From: Fidelibacterota bacterium
Lineage (GTDB): Bacteria; Fidelibacterota; UBA2242
Assembly: GCA_016936335.1 (NCBI GenBank)
Contig: JAFGXZ010000323.1
Coordinates: 1-7,828, forward strand
DNA: 7,828 nucleotides
Reading direction: 5' to 3'
Positions 1 through 7,202 of the stretch are shown here, piece after piece; position 1 is the stretch's first letter, and each line of letters starts with the position of its first letter. A model generated the notes under the pieces. That model made no database searches. It saw nothing but the letters and a program-made list of their open reading frames with translations, and was not told the origin of the DNA. Both the position numbers and the translations under genes were made by a program.

Positions 1-861
1 AATAAAATAAAATCCAGTGAGAAATCAGGCTACCTGATGAGTCTGCCCTATGTACTTTATTTTTGTATTTTTGTGGCCTTCCCCCTGATTTTTTCCTTTA
101 TTTTAATTTTTCACAAATGGAATATTGTAACACCCATGCAATGGGTCGGATTGCGAAATTTCGTACGTCTGTTCCATGATATTCAATTTTTTAAATCTAT
201 CCGGAATACATTGGTATTTCTGGCTATTCATATTCCTTTACAAATTGCTGTTGCGTTATTTTTTGCAATGCAGTTGAATAAGAAAATAAAATTCCGGGGA
301 TTCTTTCGGGCGCTGTTTTTTATGCCGGTGATCGTTTCCGGAGTAGTGATCACGATTCTCTGGGAGCAAATGTACGCTTATGAAACCGGTTTGCTGAATT
401 TGATAATTACCGGATTAGGATTCGAACGGATTCCTTGGATTAACAGTCCCGAATGGGCGATGCCGTCAATTGCCATTATGGCGACCTGGAAGAATGTGGG
501 ATTGTATATCATTCTGTTTTTAGTTGGATTGCAGGGAATTCCCCAATATTTATATGAAGCTGCTGAAATGGATGGCGCCAAATCATTCCAGCGATTTTTT
601 CATATCACAATTCCGTCTTTAAACAATACGATGTTACTTGTAATTATATTATCGACAATCGGTGGATTTTCATTGTTTATCGAACCCTTTGTCATGACCG
701 GTGGCGGTCCAATGAACAGTACCCTGTCAGCGATGCTCTATATTTATAATCAGGCCTTCTACTTTGGACATATGGGCTATGCGGCGACGCTGGGTTTCTT
801 TTTTGCCTTTGTTATCCTTGTCGTAATCCTGATCCAGAAAAAAGTTGTGGAAAGAGAATAG
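1..861 (+). CDS. Sugar ABC transporter permease, MalF/UgpA type (5' end outside window)
   Basis: Inner-membrane subunit of a binding-protein-dependent sugar importer (CUT1 type). The reading frame is open from base 1, and the residues before the first ATG at 37 (SSEKSGYL) match the cytoplasmic N-terminus usual in this family, so the true start lies upstream and the ATG at 37 is probably internal. About six hydrophobic segments are visible: one right after the N-terminus (LPYVLYFCIFVAFPLIFSF), others around RALFFMPVIVSGVVITIL, IIFLVGLQGI-like stretches and the last 30 residues. The EAA loop that docks on the ATPase is intact (EAAEMDGAKSFQRFFHITIP, from base 556). It overlaps or abuts the second permease, as MalF/MalG pairs usually do. 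The substrate cannot be read from the permease; the downstream enzymes suggest a mannoside or other small glycoside. Confidence 0.93.
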   Translation, partial: NKIKSSEKSGYLMSLPYVLYFCIFVAFPLIFSFILIFHKWNIVTPMQWVGLRNFVRLFHDIQFFKSIRNTLVFLAIHIPLQIAVALFFAMQLNKKIKFRGFFRALFFMPVIVSGVVITILWEQMYAYETGLLNLIITGLGFERIPWINSPEWAMPSIAIMATWKNVGLYIILFLVGLQGIPQYLYEAAEMDGAKSFQRFFHITIPSLNNTMLLVIILSTIGGFSLFIEPFVMTGGGPMNSTLSAMLYIYNQAFYFGHMGYAATLGFFFAFVILVVILIQKKVVERE

Positions 862-862
862 T

Positions 863-1681
863 TTGGAAAAGAAAAACAGTATTTGGGTTTATTTGACTTT
901 AGCCTTTGGAGGCTTGATCTTTGCCTATCCCTTTTTATGGATGTTGTCGGCGACGTTTAAACCGGAAATGGAAATCTCTGAAATTGGGTTGATGTCCGCC
1001 AATTTTTCATTGGATAATTACCGGGCTGTTTTTAATAAAATTCCCATTGGACGGGCATTGCTAAACAGTTTATTTGTTTCGTCATGTGTGACGTTTTCAG
1101 CGGTTCTTTTTGGTTCCATTGTCGGGTATGCACTGGCCCGTCTGCGATTTTGGGGCCGCGAATTGATTTTGGGTGTCATCCTGTTTACCATGGTTATTCC
1201 ATTTCAGATTACCCTGATTCCAATGTATATCCTGATGGTTAAATTCGGTTGGGTAGATACATATTTGGCATTGATTGTACCGGGTATGATCAGCACGTTT
1301 GGGATTTTATTATTTCGCCAATTTTTCTTAGACATTCCTCAGGATTTGATTGATGCCGCTCGGATTGACGGTTGCAGTGATTTGACAATCCTGTTTAAAA
1401 TGTTTTTTCCCCTGTCCAAACCGGTAATTATTACCGTTGGGATTCTGTCGTTTATGGGCAGTTGGAATGATGTGCTCTGGCCGTTAATTGTTGTCCGGGT
1501 CAGGGAATTAATGACGATGCCGCAAATGGTGACTCTGTTCAAAGTAGGCGGGCAGGCCGAAAGCCAGATCAGTTCACAGCTGGCTGCTGCAGCGCTGCTC
1601 GCGATACCAATTGTAATTGTGTACGCCTTTTTCCAACGGTATTTTATTGAAAGTATGGCCACTTCAGGGTTAAAAAGTTAG
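863..1681 (+). CDS. Sugar ABC transporter permease, MalG/UgpE type
   Basis: Second membrane subunit of the same importer. With a TTG start at 863 it is 272 residues, a normal length for MalG-like permeases. I prefer 863 because a purine-rich GGAAAGAG at 849-856 lies six bases before it and it follows the upstream TAG (859-861) at once. A TTG at 845 in the same frame would add six residues and overlap the first permease; it has a weaker ribosome site. The N-terminal membrane segment (YLTLAFGGLIFAYPFLWML), the central segments and the EAA loop (DAARIDGCSDLTILFKMFFP, residues 164-183) are all present, followed by the typical GSWNDVLWPLIV stretch. The protein ends in a standard C-terminus (SGLKS). 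The ATPase subunit is not encoded nearby; a shared MsmX/UgpC-like ATPase elsewhere could serve. Confidence 0.93.
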   Translation: MEKKNSIWVYLTLAFGGLIFAYPFLWMLSATFKPEMEISEIGLMSANFSLDNYRAVFNKIPIGRALLNSLFVSSCVTFSAVLFGSIVGYALARLRFWGRELILGVILFTMVIPFQITLIPMYILMVKFGWVDTYLALIVPGMISTFGILLFRQFFLDIPQDLIDAARIDGCSDLTILFKMFFPLSKPVIITVGILSFMGSWNDVLWPLIVVRVRELMTMPQMVTLFKVGGQAESQISSQLAAAALLAIPIVIVYAFFQRYFIESMATSGLKS

Positions 1682-1688
1682 AGAATTG

Positions 1689-2702
1689 ATGCACGCGGCT
1701 GAGTATAACGGAAAAAAACTTCAACTGATCAATCGCACATTGCGAAAGCCTGGTAGCAGAGAGATATTATTAAACGTTTCCGCATGTGGAATTTGCGGGA
1801 CGGATATTAAAATTCTTGAAGGAAAATCAGCATCAACGCCGCCGGTGATATTAGGACATGAATATTGTGGGATTGTCGAAGAAATTGGAACCCACGTTAA
1901 TAATATTTCAGTGGGTGATTTTGTCAGCGTTGATCCAAATATCTATTGTGGTGAGTGTCGGTTTTGCCGGGCTGGGAAAATTAATTTATGTGAAAACCTG
2001 ACCGCACTTGGAGTAAATATTGACGGAGGGTTTGCAGAATATTGCCTGGTTCCGGCAAAGCAATGTTATCAAATACCGGCGACAATAAATCCAATCCACG
2101 CTGCATTGATGGAACCGCTGTCCTGTGCGATTTATGGTATCCAAAAAGCAAATATCCAATTAGGAGATTCAGTGGCAATTATTGGTGGAGGGATGATTGG
2201 ACTATTGATGTTAAAATTATGCTGGTTATCCGGCGCCAAACAGATAATTTTAGTCGAAACCGATAAAAACCGCCGGGCAATTCTTCAAAATTCCGGGGCG
2301 GATATTGTCATTGATCCAAACAATGAAGGCTTGATAAGAAATTTTACTGAAATTAGTAATGGTGGTGCAGATGTTGCCATTGAATGTGTTGGATCGAGTG
2401 CCGCTGTTGAACAGTCCTATCATTTGCTAAAAAGAGGCGGGCGGTTGGTTATTTTCGGTGTCAGTCCATCAAATCAGCATTGGTTGTTGTCTCCATATGA
2501 ATTATTTAGAAACGATATAACAATCACTGGTTCTTTTCTAAACCCCTTTACTTTTCAGACAGCAGTGGATCTGATCACTGCCCAAAAAATCCGGCTTGCT
2601 GATATCGATGTGAAAACTTTTTCACTGGACCGGATTCAGGAGGCCTTTGAAAACCAGATTCAGCGTAAAAGCATGAAAACCGTTATTGATTTAAATTTAT
2701 GA
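1689..2702 (+). CDS. Zinc-dependent medium-chain alcohol/polyol dehydrogenase (sorbitol/threonine dehydrogenase-like)
   Basis: Probably oxidises a polyol or sugar hydroxyl with NAD+. The 337-residue chain has the full MDR layout. The catalytic zinc site is C36 in CGICGTD, H57-E58 in GHEYCG and E142 in MEPLSCA. The structural zinc lobe has four cysteines (C87, C90, C93, C101). The Rossmann fold carries GGGMIG at 166-171 and an acidic end of strand two (VETD, 189-192), which favours NAD over NADP. The ATG at 1689 is chosen over the adjacent TTG at 1686; an AGAG at 1680-1683 lies five bases upstream. It is eight bases after the permease stop and overlaps the kinase by four bases (ATGA), so coupling is likely. 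Sorbitol, mannitol, galactitol or threonine dehydrogenases all share these motifs; the sugar context argues for a polyol, exact substrate unknown. Confidence 0.9.
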   Translation: MHAAEYNGKKLQLINRTLRKPGSREILLNVSACGICGTDIKILEGKSASTPPVILGHEYCGIVEEIGTHVNNISVGDFVSVDPNIYCGECRFCRAGKINLCENLTALGVNIDGGFAEYCLVPAKQCYQIPATINPIHAALMEPLSCAIYGIQKANIQLGDSVAIIGGGMIGLLMLKLCWLSGAKQIILVETDKNRRAILQNSGADIVIDPNNEGLIRNFTEISNGGADVAIECVGSSAAVEQSYHLLKRGGRLVIFGVSPSNQHWLLSPYELFRNDITITGSFLNPFTFQTAVDLITAQKIRLADIDVKTFSLDRIQEAFENQIQRKSMKTVIDLNL

Positions 2703-3673
2703 AAAAGTATGATGTAATCTGTATTGGTGAATTAATCATTGATATGATTTCTCAGGAACCGGGAAGGTCATTGTCTGAAGCTGAGAATTTTTCAAAATTT
2801 GCCGGCGGTGCTCCGGCGAATGTCGCCGTTGGACTGGCGAACTTTGATCGTAATGTAGCATTTATCGGAAGAGTGGGGGACGATTCGTTCGGCAAGTATT
2901 TACGTCAAAAAATGGAGAAACATTCCATCAATACCGATTATCTGATAGCTGTCAGGGGGCACAGTACAAGGCTGGCCTATGTGAGTATTGATGAACAGGG
3001 AGAACGTTCATTTGAATTCCTGGAAAAGTCTCCGGCTGATCTGGCTCTGATGGCGTCGGATATTTCTCAAATAGAATTAAACCAATCGAAGGTAATTCAT
3101 TTTGGTTCGTTAGGATTAGCAGATACAAAGGCCCGCAAAGAGTTTATAAAAATATTAAATGTCGTAAATTCCACAGATACATTGATTTCCTTTGATCCAA
3201 ATTACCGCTCTTCACTCTGGAAATCGGAATCAGAAGCCTATCGCGTACTAAATGCGTTTGCAGCGAAAGCCCATATCCTAAAAATGGATATTGAAGAGGC
3301 GAAATTCCTATGCAATTGCCATAGTACCGATGAAATATTAAAGTCATTGACATTTAAAACAAGCCAGATAGTTGCGATTACTATGGGTGAGAATGGTTGT
3401 ATTCTGAAGAACAGGAAATATTCTGTCAAAATTCCGGGATTTAAAGTTAATGTCGTTGATTCAACCGGCTGTGGCGATGCATTTATGGCGGCTTTAATTG
3501 ATGGCATAATTTCGTTTGAAAAAACACATAAATCACTATCAGAAGAGGAACTATATACAATTGGCACCCGGGCGAACGCTGCCGGTGCAATAGCTGCAAC
3601 ACGATATGGCGCTATGAGCAATCCACCGACACGATCTGAAATCGATCAATTCATTAAATCGGAAATATACTAA
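2699..3673 (+). CDS. PfkB-family sugar kinase, fructokinase-like
   Basis: ATP-dependent phosphorylation of a ketose or related sugar in the cytosol. At 324 residues it has the usual PfkB length. The first signature is GGAPANVAVGLA (from residue 36); the second is DSTGCGDAF (254-262) with the catalytic base D260 and the anion-hole glycines before it. The stretch FDPNYRSSLW and the GGAPANVA motif are those seen in bacterial fructokinases (ScrK type), while IolC and KdgK relatives share much of the rest, so fructokinase is the best guess, not a certainty. Its ATG lies inside the stop codon of the dehydrogenase gene (ATGA). The pair dehydrogenase plus kinase fits polyol to ketose to ketose phosphate. 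Confidence 0.88.
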   Translation: MKKYDVICIGELIIDMISQEPGRSLSEAENFSKFAGGAPANVAVGLANFDRNVAFIGRVGDDSFGKYLRQKMEKHSINTDYLIAVRGHSTRLAYVSIDEQGERSFEFLEKSPADLALMASDISQIELNQSKVIHFGSLGLADTKARKEFIKILNVVNSTDTLISFDPNYRSSLWKSESEAYRVLNAFAAKAHILKMDIEEAKFLCNCHSTDEILKSLTFKTSQIVAITMGENGCILKNRKYSVKIPGFKVNVVDSTGCGDAFMAALIDGIISFEKTHKSLSEEELYTIGTRANAAGAIAATRYGAMSNPPTRSEIDQFIKSEIY

Positions 3674-3688
3674 TCACGAGGCGAAAGC

Positions 3689-4600
3689 ATGATGAAACTG
3701 ACACGAGTATCCACTGAACCGGTTCTGAAACCGAATCCGAAGAATTTCTGGGAAGCCGCTGCCGTTTTTAACGGCGGGGCTGTTTATGAAAATGGGATTT
3801 ACCATTATATTTATCGGGCGACCAATATTGGCGGCCATGAAAGTTTTGGCGAGTATATCAATAATTTTGGATATGCCAGCAGCCGTGACCTGATTCATTG
3901 GGAACGTAATTCGGAGCCCATTTTAAAGAACGATGTTCCTCAGGAATTACGAGGACCGGAAGATCCGCGAATAGTAAAAATTGAAGATACGTTTTACATG
4001 ACATATACCGGATTCGGCGGACGTTTTCCCGGTGATTATCGAATTTGCCTGGCAACAAGTACCGACCTGATTCACTGGGACAGGCACGGTGTTTTATTGG
4101 ATGAAGAAAATAAAAATTCGGCTTTTTTTCCGCAAAAATTTGGTGATGAATACCTCTTTTTACATCGTCGTCACCCCAATATATGGCTGGCCAAAACCCG
4201 GGATTTAAAAATCTTTACAGACCATAAAATCATAATGAAAACAATCGATGATGACTGGCAGTCGGTCCGAATCGGCATTGCCGGTCCGCCGGTGCGGCAT
4301 CCTAAGGGGTGGTTGTTATTTTATCATGCTGTGGATAAGATCAATGCCTATCGTCTCGGTGTTGCTTTACTGGATTATGAAAATCCGGGGATAGTATTAG
4401 CGCGTCAGTCCAGGCCGGTTATTGAACCGGAACTTGATTGGGAGATAAATGGGTTTGTCCCAAATGTTATTTTCAGCTGCGCAACAGTGGAAACAGAAGA
4501 TGAGTACGCAGTCATCTATGCCGGGGCTGATACGGTTACGGGTGCTGCAACAATTAAAAAATCCGATGTGGTGTTCGACAAAGAAGACTGGCTGGTGTAA
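3689..4600 (+). CDS. GH130 family glycosidase, probable beta-mannoside phosphorylase
   Basis: Likely cleaves a beta-mannoside with inorganic phosphate, giving mannose 1-phosphate and the shortened acceptor. The 303-residue protein has the five-bladed propeller motifs of GH130: FNGGAVYENG with YRA at 42-44, the catalytic acid D92 in GPEDPRI, HRRHPNIWLA (159-168), RIGIAGPPVRHPKGWLLFYH (194-213) and IYAGADT near the end. There is no signal peptide, so it acts in the cytosol on imported substrate. The basic residues R43, R160/R161, R194 and H213 could bind phosphate, in line with phosphorolysis; GH130 hydrolases lose such charges. R194 stands where I recall a lysine in most phosphorylases. Start ATG 3689 has GAGG at 3678-3681, seven bases before; ATG 3692 is an alternative. 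Linkage (1,2 or 1,4) and acceptor cannot be told by eye. Confidence 0.88.
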   Translation: MMKLTRVSTEPVLKPNPKNFWEAAAVFNGGAVYENGIYHYIYRATNIGGHESFGEYINNFGYASSRDLIHWERNSEPILKNDVPQELRGPEDPRIVKIEDTFYMTYTGFGGRFPGDYRICLATSTDLIHWDRHGVLLDEENKNSAFFPQKFGDEYLFLHRRHPNIWLAKTRDLKIFTDHKIIMKTIDDDWQSVRIGIAGPPVRHPKGWLLFYHAVDKINAYRLGVALLDYENPGIVLARQSRPVIEPELDWEINGFVPNVIFSCATVETEDEYAVIYAGADTVTGAATIKKSDVVFDKEDWLV

Positions 4601-5821
4601 ATGGATGTTAAACTGCCATTCTTAATAACATTGATTTTTTTCTGCTTGTGTCATCCTGGTAAACAAATACCGGAATCCCCGATAAATCTTGACCATGCTC
4701 TAAATCTGGTAGACAGTGTTAAAGTCGGAAATGAGCAGTTATATTTTATTTATATTTATGCAGATGCCCCGAGTTATAAACCGATCACTGCGATAGATGA
4801 GGGCATCACCTGTGTGGACGATGTTGGGCGCTTTATGGAAGTCCTTGAGACTGAAATTTGTCAATATAATCGTAAGGATTTGCTGCCAATTGCGCTTGGT
4901 ATGGCCCGGTTCTTAGTATATATGAGTCGGGATGATGGGTTGTGGTACAACTTTATTCATGCCAATGGCAGCATTAATACTTCGTATAGGACTAGTGTGG
5001 CTGAATTTCAATGGTGGGCGGTACGTGGTTTGCGCGGTTTAGCGGCCGTTTACAGCATTTTACAGCAGTACCCGGATGATGAATTAAAAAAAGTCATTGT
5101 GAGCCGTATTCACAGTATGGATAGCCATCTGGACAGTGTTTTGGCTAGTTATCCACAGTGTACTGTTACCGAGTGGGGCCAACGGCCAACATGGTTAATT
5201 AAAAATGCACCGGATATTAATAGTGAATTGCTGTTTGTATTGATAAAATTGCACGGTCAGGCGGATTTCAATTACGAAGATGAAATTCGCAAAGTCGCCG
5301 ATGGCCTCGTAGAATTTCAGTATAATAATCCAGACAGTCCTCTGGATGGCATGTATTTCTGCTGGCAGAATTTGTGGCATAATTGGGGCAATAATCAATC
5401 CACAGCTTTGTTGGAAGCGTATCGGATTACAAAGGATGAAAAGTACCTGAGCAGCGTAAAAAAATGGGCTGATCATTTTATTCCTTTCTTATTGGATAAT
5501 AGAATGCTTTGGGAAATTACTATTGCGGCCGATGGCTCGTATCAGGCAACTGAATTTCCCCAAATTGCCTATGGTATTCATGCATTGTACAGCGGAATGA
5601 AGTCTTTAGCCGATCTTACAAAAAATGATATTTATATTCAGCAGGCTGAACGCATTTTTGCTTGGTTTGAAGGTGAAAATGTTGCCAAAATGACAATGTA
5701 TGAAAAAACAACCGGCCGCTGTTATGATGGTATTAACAGTGCTTCAGAAGTGAATTTGAATTCCGGGGCCGAGTCAACGATTGAATGTTTGTTGGCGATT
5801 CAAAAACGTGGAAAGTTTTAA
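4601..5821 (+). CDS. Conserved protein with probable (alpha/alpha)6-barrel fold, function unknown, possibly exported
   Basis: A 406-residue protein whose ATG directly follows the GH130 stop codon. The first 17 residues form a short hydrophobic stretch after one lysine (LPFLITLIFFCLC), which may be a signal peptide. C15 or C17 could be lipidated, but neither has a proper lipobox. The rest shows repeated helical hairpins with aromatic, acidic motifs typical of six-hairpin carbohydrate enzymes: EGITCVDDVGRFMEVL (67-82), DDGLWYNF (111-118), FQWWAVRGLRGLA (136-148), WHNWGNNQSTALLEAYRIT (259-277) and a C-terminal GRCYDGI with LNSGAESTIECLLAIQ (386-401). The VDD and DDG-NF pattern recalls an uncharacterised helical domain sometimes fused to glycosyltransferases. 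A glycoside hydrolase or epimerase-like role is plausible; none is proven. If exported, it would process the glycan before import. Confidence 0.75.
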   Translation: MDVKLPFLITLIFFCLCHPGKQIPESPINLDHALNLVDSVKVGNEQLYFIYIYADAPSYKPITAIDEGITCVDDVGRFMEVLETEICQYNRKDLLPIALGMARFLVYMSRDDGLWYNFIHANGSINTSYRTSVAEFQWWAVRGLRGLAAVYSILQQYPDDELKKVIVSRIHSMDSHLDSVLASYPQCTVTEWGQRPTWLIKNAPDINSELLFVLIKLHGQADFNYEDEIRKVADGLVEFQYNNPDSPLDGMYFCWQNLWHNWGNNQSTALLEAYRITKDEKYLSSVKKWADHFIPFLLDNRMLWEITIAADGSYQATEFPQIAYGIHALYSGMKSLADLTKNDIYIQQAERIFAWFEGENVAKMTMYEKTTGRCYDGINSASEVNLNSGAESTIECLLAIQKRGKF

Positions 5822-5831
5822 CAGGAATAAA

Positions 5832-6250
5832 TTAATCGTTATCATTTTCCCAGGTTCTTAAGGGCAGAAGGTCTTTTATTGTCACAATAAACGGTTCTTC
5901 TAATGTACCGGCGATGATATTGGCCTTTTTATTAAAATCATATATTATTTCACGGCATCGTCCGAAGGATGATAATATAAAGTATTGTCCTTTGGGACTT
6001 TTCCAGATTGCAACAATTGTATCCAAGTTGTGGTGTCCGTTACTGACCATGCAGCACATCACTGCAAGTTCACCGCAAATATCTGCCCAATCTATCTGTG
6101 TTTCTATATGGATGCCTTTGAAAACCTTGCCATTTTTTGGACGAATTGCAGCAGCGACCTCGTGGTGCTCCTGGCAATAAAGCCGGTCTGCAGAAACCTT
6201 CGCGCCTATACCAAGTCATAATCAATGACAGAGAGTTGCTTCCTTATCAA
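5832..6250 (-). pseudogene. Cytidine deaminase-family protein, frameshifted and missing a zinc ligand
   Basis: On the minus strand the frame open from 6215 down to the stop at 5832-5834 reads as the cytidine/blasticidin deaminase fold: HHEVAAAIRPKNGKVFKGIH, then ICGELAVM (normally CAE), then NLDTIVAIW, FGRCREIIYDF and a final IKDLLPLRTW. This frame has no ATG, GTG or TTG before a GTG at 6062, already past the first zinc ligand. The missing N-terminus is in another frame: a TTG at 6250, one base after the stop of the upstream gene and with GGAAGA before it, gives LSVIDYDLV up to about 6209, then TAG at 6208-6206. One lost base near 6205-6210 explains the break. The zinc motif that should be PCGRC reads SFGRC (TCC at 5969-5967, TTC at 5966-5964), one base change each from CCC and TGC. 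It is probably a dead gene; a sequencing error could explain the frameshift but not the lost ligand. Confidence 0.75.
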
Positions 6251-6251
6251 T

Positions 6252-7202
6252 CTAAATCTTCCAATCTGAAAAGTATTTATTAACAGGCTGATAAGTGTTT
6301 TTTATATCGCAGCGTCTGAGGCCACCGGTTTTAAGATCAAAACCGACGATTGCATTTCCCAACTCAGGAATTATCCGACATGCATAAAGACCATTTTGAA
6401 AAGCGTTTAACATTACCGGCGCTTTCTGAAAAGATAATGGATTTTCTGATACCATAGTATATAAACCGCCTTGCCCTTTTGTCAAAGGAGTATTATCATA
6501 CTTTGGGCCAGTGGAGAAAGCCAATTCAAAATTACCGTTATCGTTGATTAAAATTTGCGACACCTCCATTTCGGAATAGCAACCGGGATTAGAAGCAGGG
6601 TAAAGGTATTCCCAATCTTTAAAACCACCGTTTTTAGAGTGAAGCAGGGCAACAACACCATTCCTGCCGACCGGGTTCGCTGAAGTTTTGGCAGTGACAA
6701 GCATATAACACTCATTATTATAACAGAACAGGAACGGATCACGCCAGGCGTGTATGGTGACGTCCTCTTTTATACCTTTTGATAAGTAAATATTTCCGTC
6801 CGGTCTTAATCGAAAATCTTGGATCGGTTCCCATTTGGAAGCGTTAATCCGATCGGCGAAGGCCACTCCAATATTCTGGGTTTTTCCATCGTCAGTTTCC
6901 AGGTTTCGAGATGTGTAAAAAAGTAAAAAACCGTCATTGATTTTAATGACATCACCGGTCCATATGGAACTGTTATCCCAGCGATTTGGGGAAGATGTCA
7001 GAACATTATCAGAACCCCATTCGATAATGGTAAAATCCTTAGTAGTGGCATATCCGACTTGAGAATGGAAGTGGTGCTGTTCATCATGAACCAATTTAGG
7101 ATCTGCATTCAGGTAGAAAATGTGAAACTGTTTTTCTTTTAGATCGAAGTAATACCAGAAATCCCACGTGAATCGGCTTTGATGTTGCAATGTTGGAAAC
7201 AT
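6252..7202 (-). CDS. GH32/GH68-like five-bladed beta-propeller protein
   Basis: A 316-residue protein with no signal peptide, hence probably cytosolic. It resembles the furanosidase superfamily (GH32, GH68, GH43). A nucleophile candidate is D14 in WDFW; IWTGDV lies at 80-85; the RDP motif that holds the transition state is HAWRDPFLF (151-159); and the acid candidate is E213 in MEVSQIL. FHIFYLNADPK (26-36) followed by VGYATTKDF matches a widespread, poorly characterised group usually annotated as GH32-like or levansucrase-like. The ATG at 7202 is the first start after an in-frame TAA and must be close to right because WDFW begins at residue 13; no good Shine-Dalgarno site precedes it. The gene converges on the sugar operon and leads directly into the broken deaminase gene. 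The substrate may be a fructoside or other furanoside, which would suit the fructokinase opposite, but this is not shown. Confidence 0.8.
   Translation of the reverse strand: MFPTLQHQSRFTWDFWYYFDLKEKQFHIFYLNADPKLVHDEQHHFHSQVGYATTKDFTIIEWGSDNVLTSSPNRWDNSSIWTGDVIKINDGFLLFYTSRNLETDDGKTQNIGVAFADRINASKWEPIQDFRLRPDGNIYLSKGIKEDVTIHAWRDPFLFCYNNECYMLVTAKTSANPVGRNGVVALLHSKNGGFKDWEYLYPASNPGCYSEMEVSQILINDNGNFELAFSTGPKYDNTPLTKGQGGLYTMVSENPLSFQKAPVMLNAFQNGLYACRIIPELGNAIVGFDLKTGGLRRCDIKNTYQPVNKYFSDWKI

Noticed and set aside
37..39. ATG at 37 as the true start of the first permease
   Set aside because: The frame is open to the window edge and the residues before it (KSGYL) belong to the usual permease N-terminus.
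4601..4660. Lipoprotein signal with lipidated cysteine in the 406-residue protein
   Set aside because: The residues before C15 and C17 (FF and CL) do not fit a normal lipobox; only a possible signal peptide is kept.
5819..5835. Rho-independent terminator between the convergent genes
   Set aside because: Only about ten bases separate the stop codons and no GC-rich hairpin with a T-run was found.
6200..6215. Programmed frameshift in the deaminase gene
   Set aside because: There is no slippery run at the junction, and the same gene has also lost a zinc ligand, which fits decay better.
5914..6221. Two plus-strand frames of about 80 codons after the operon
   Set aside because: They lie antisense to the recognisable deaminase-family sequence and show no family motif of their own.
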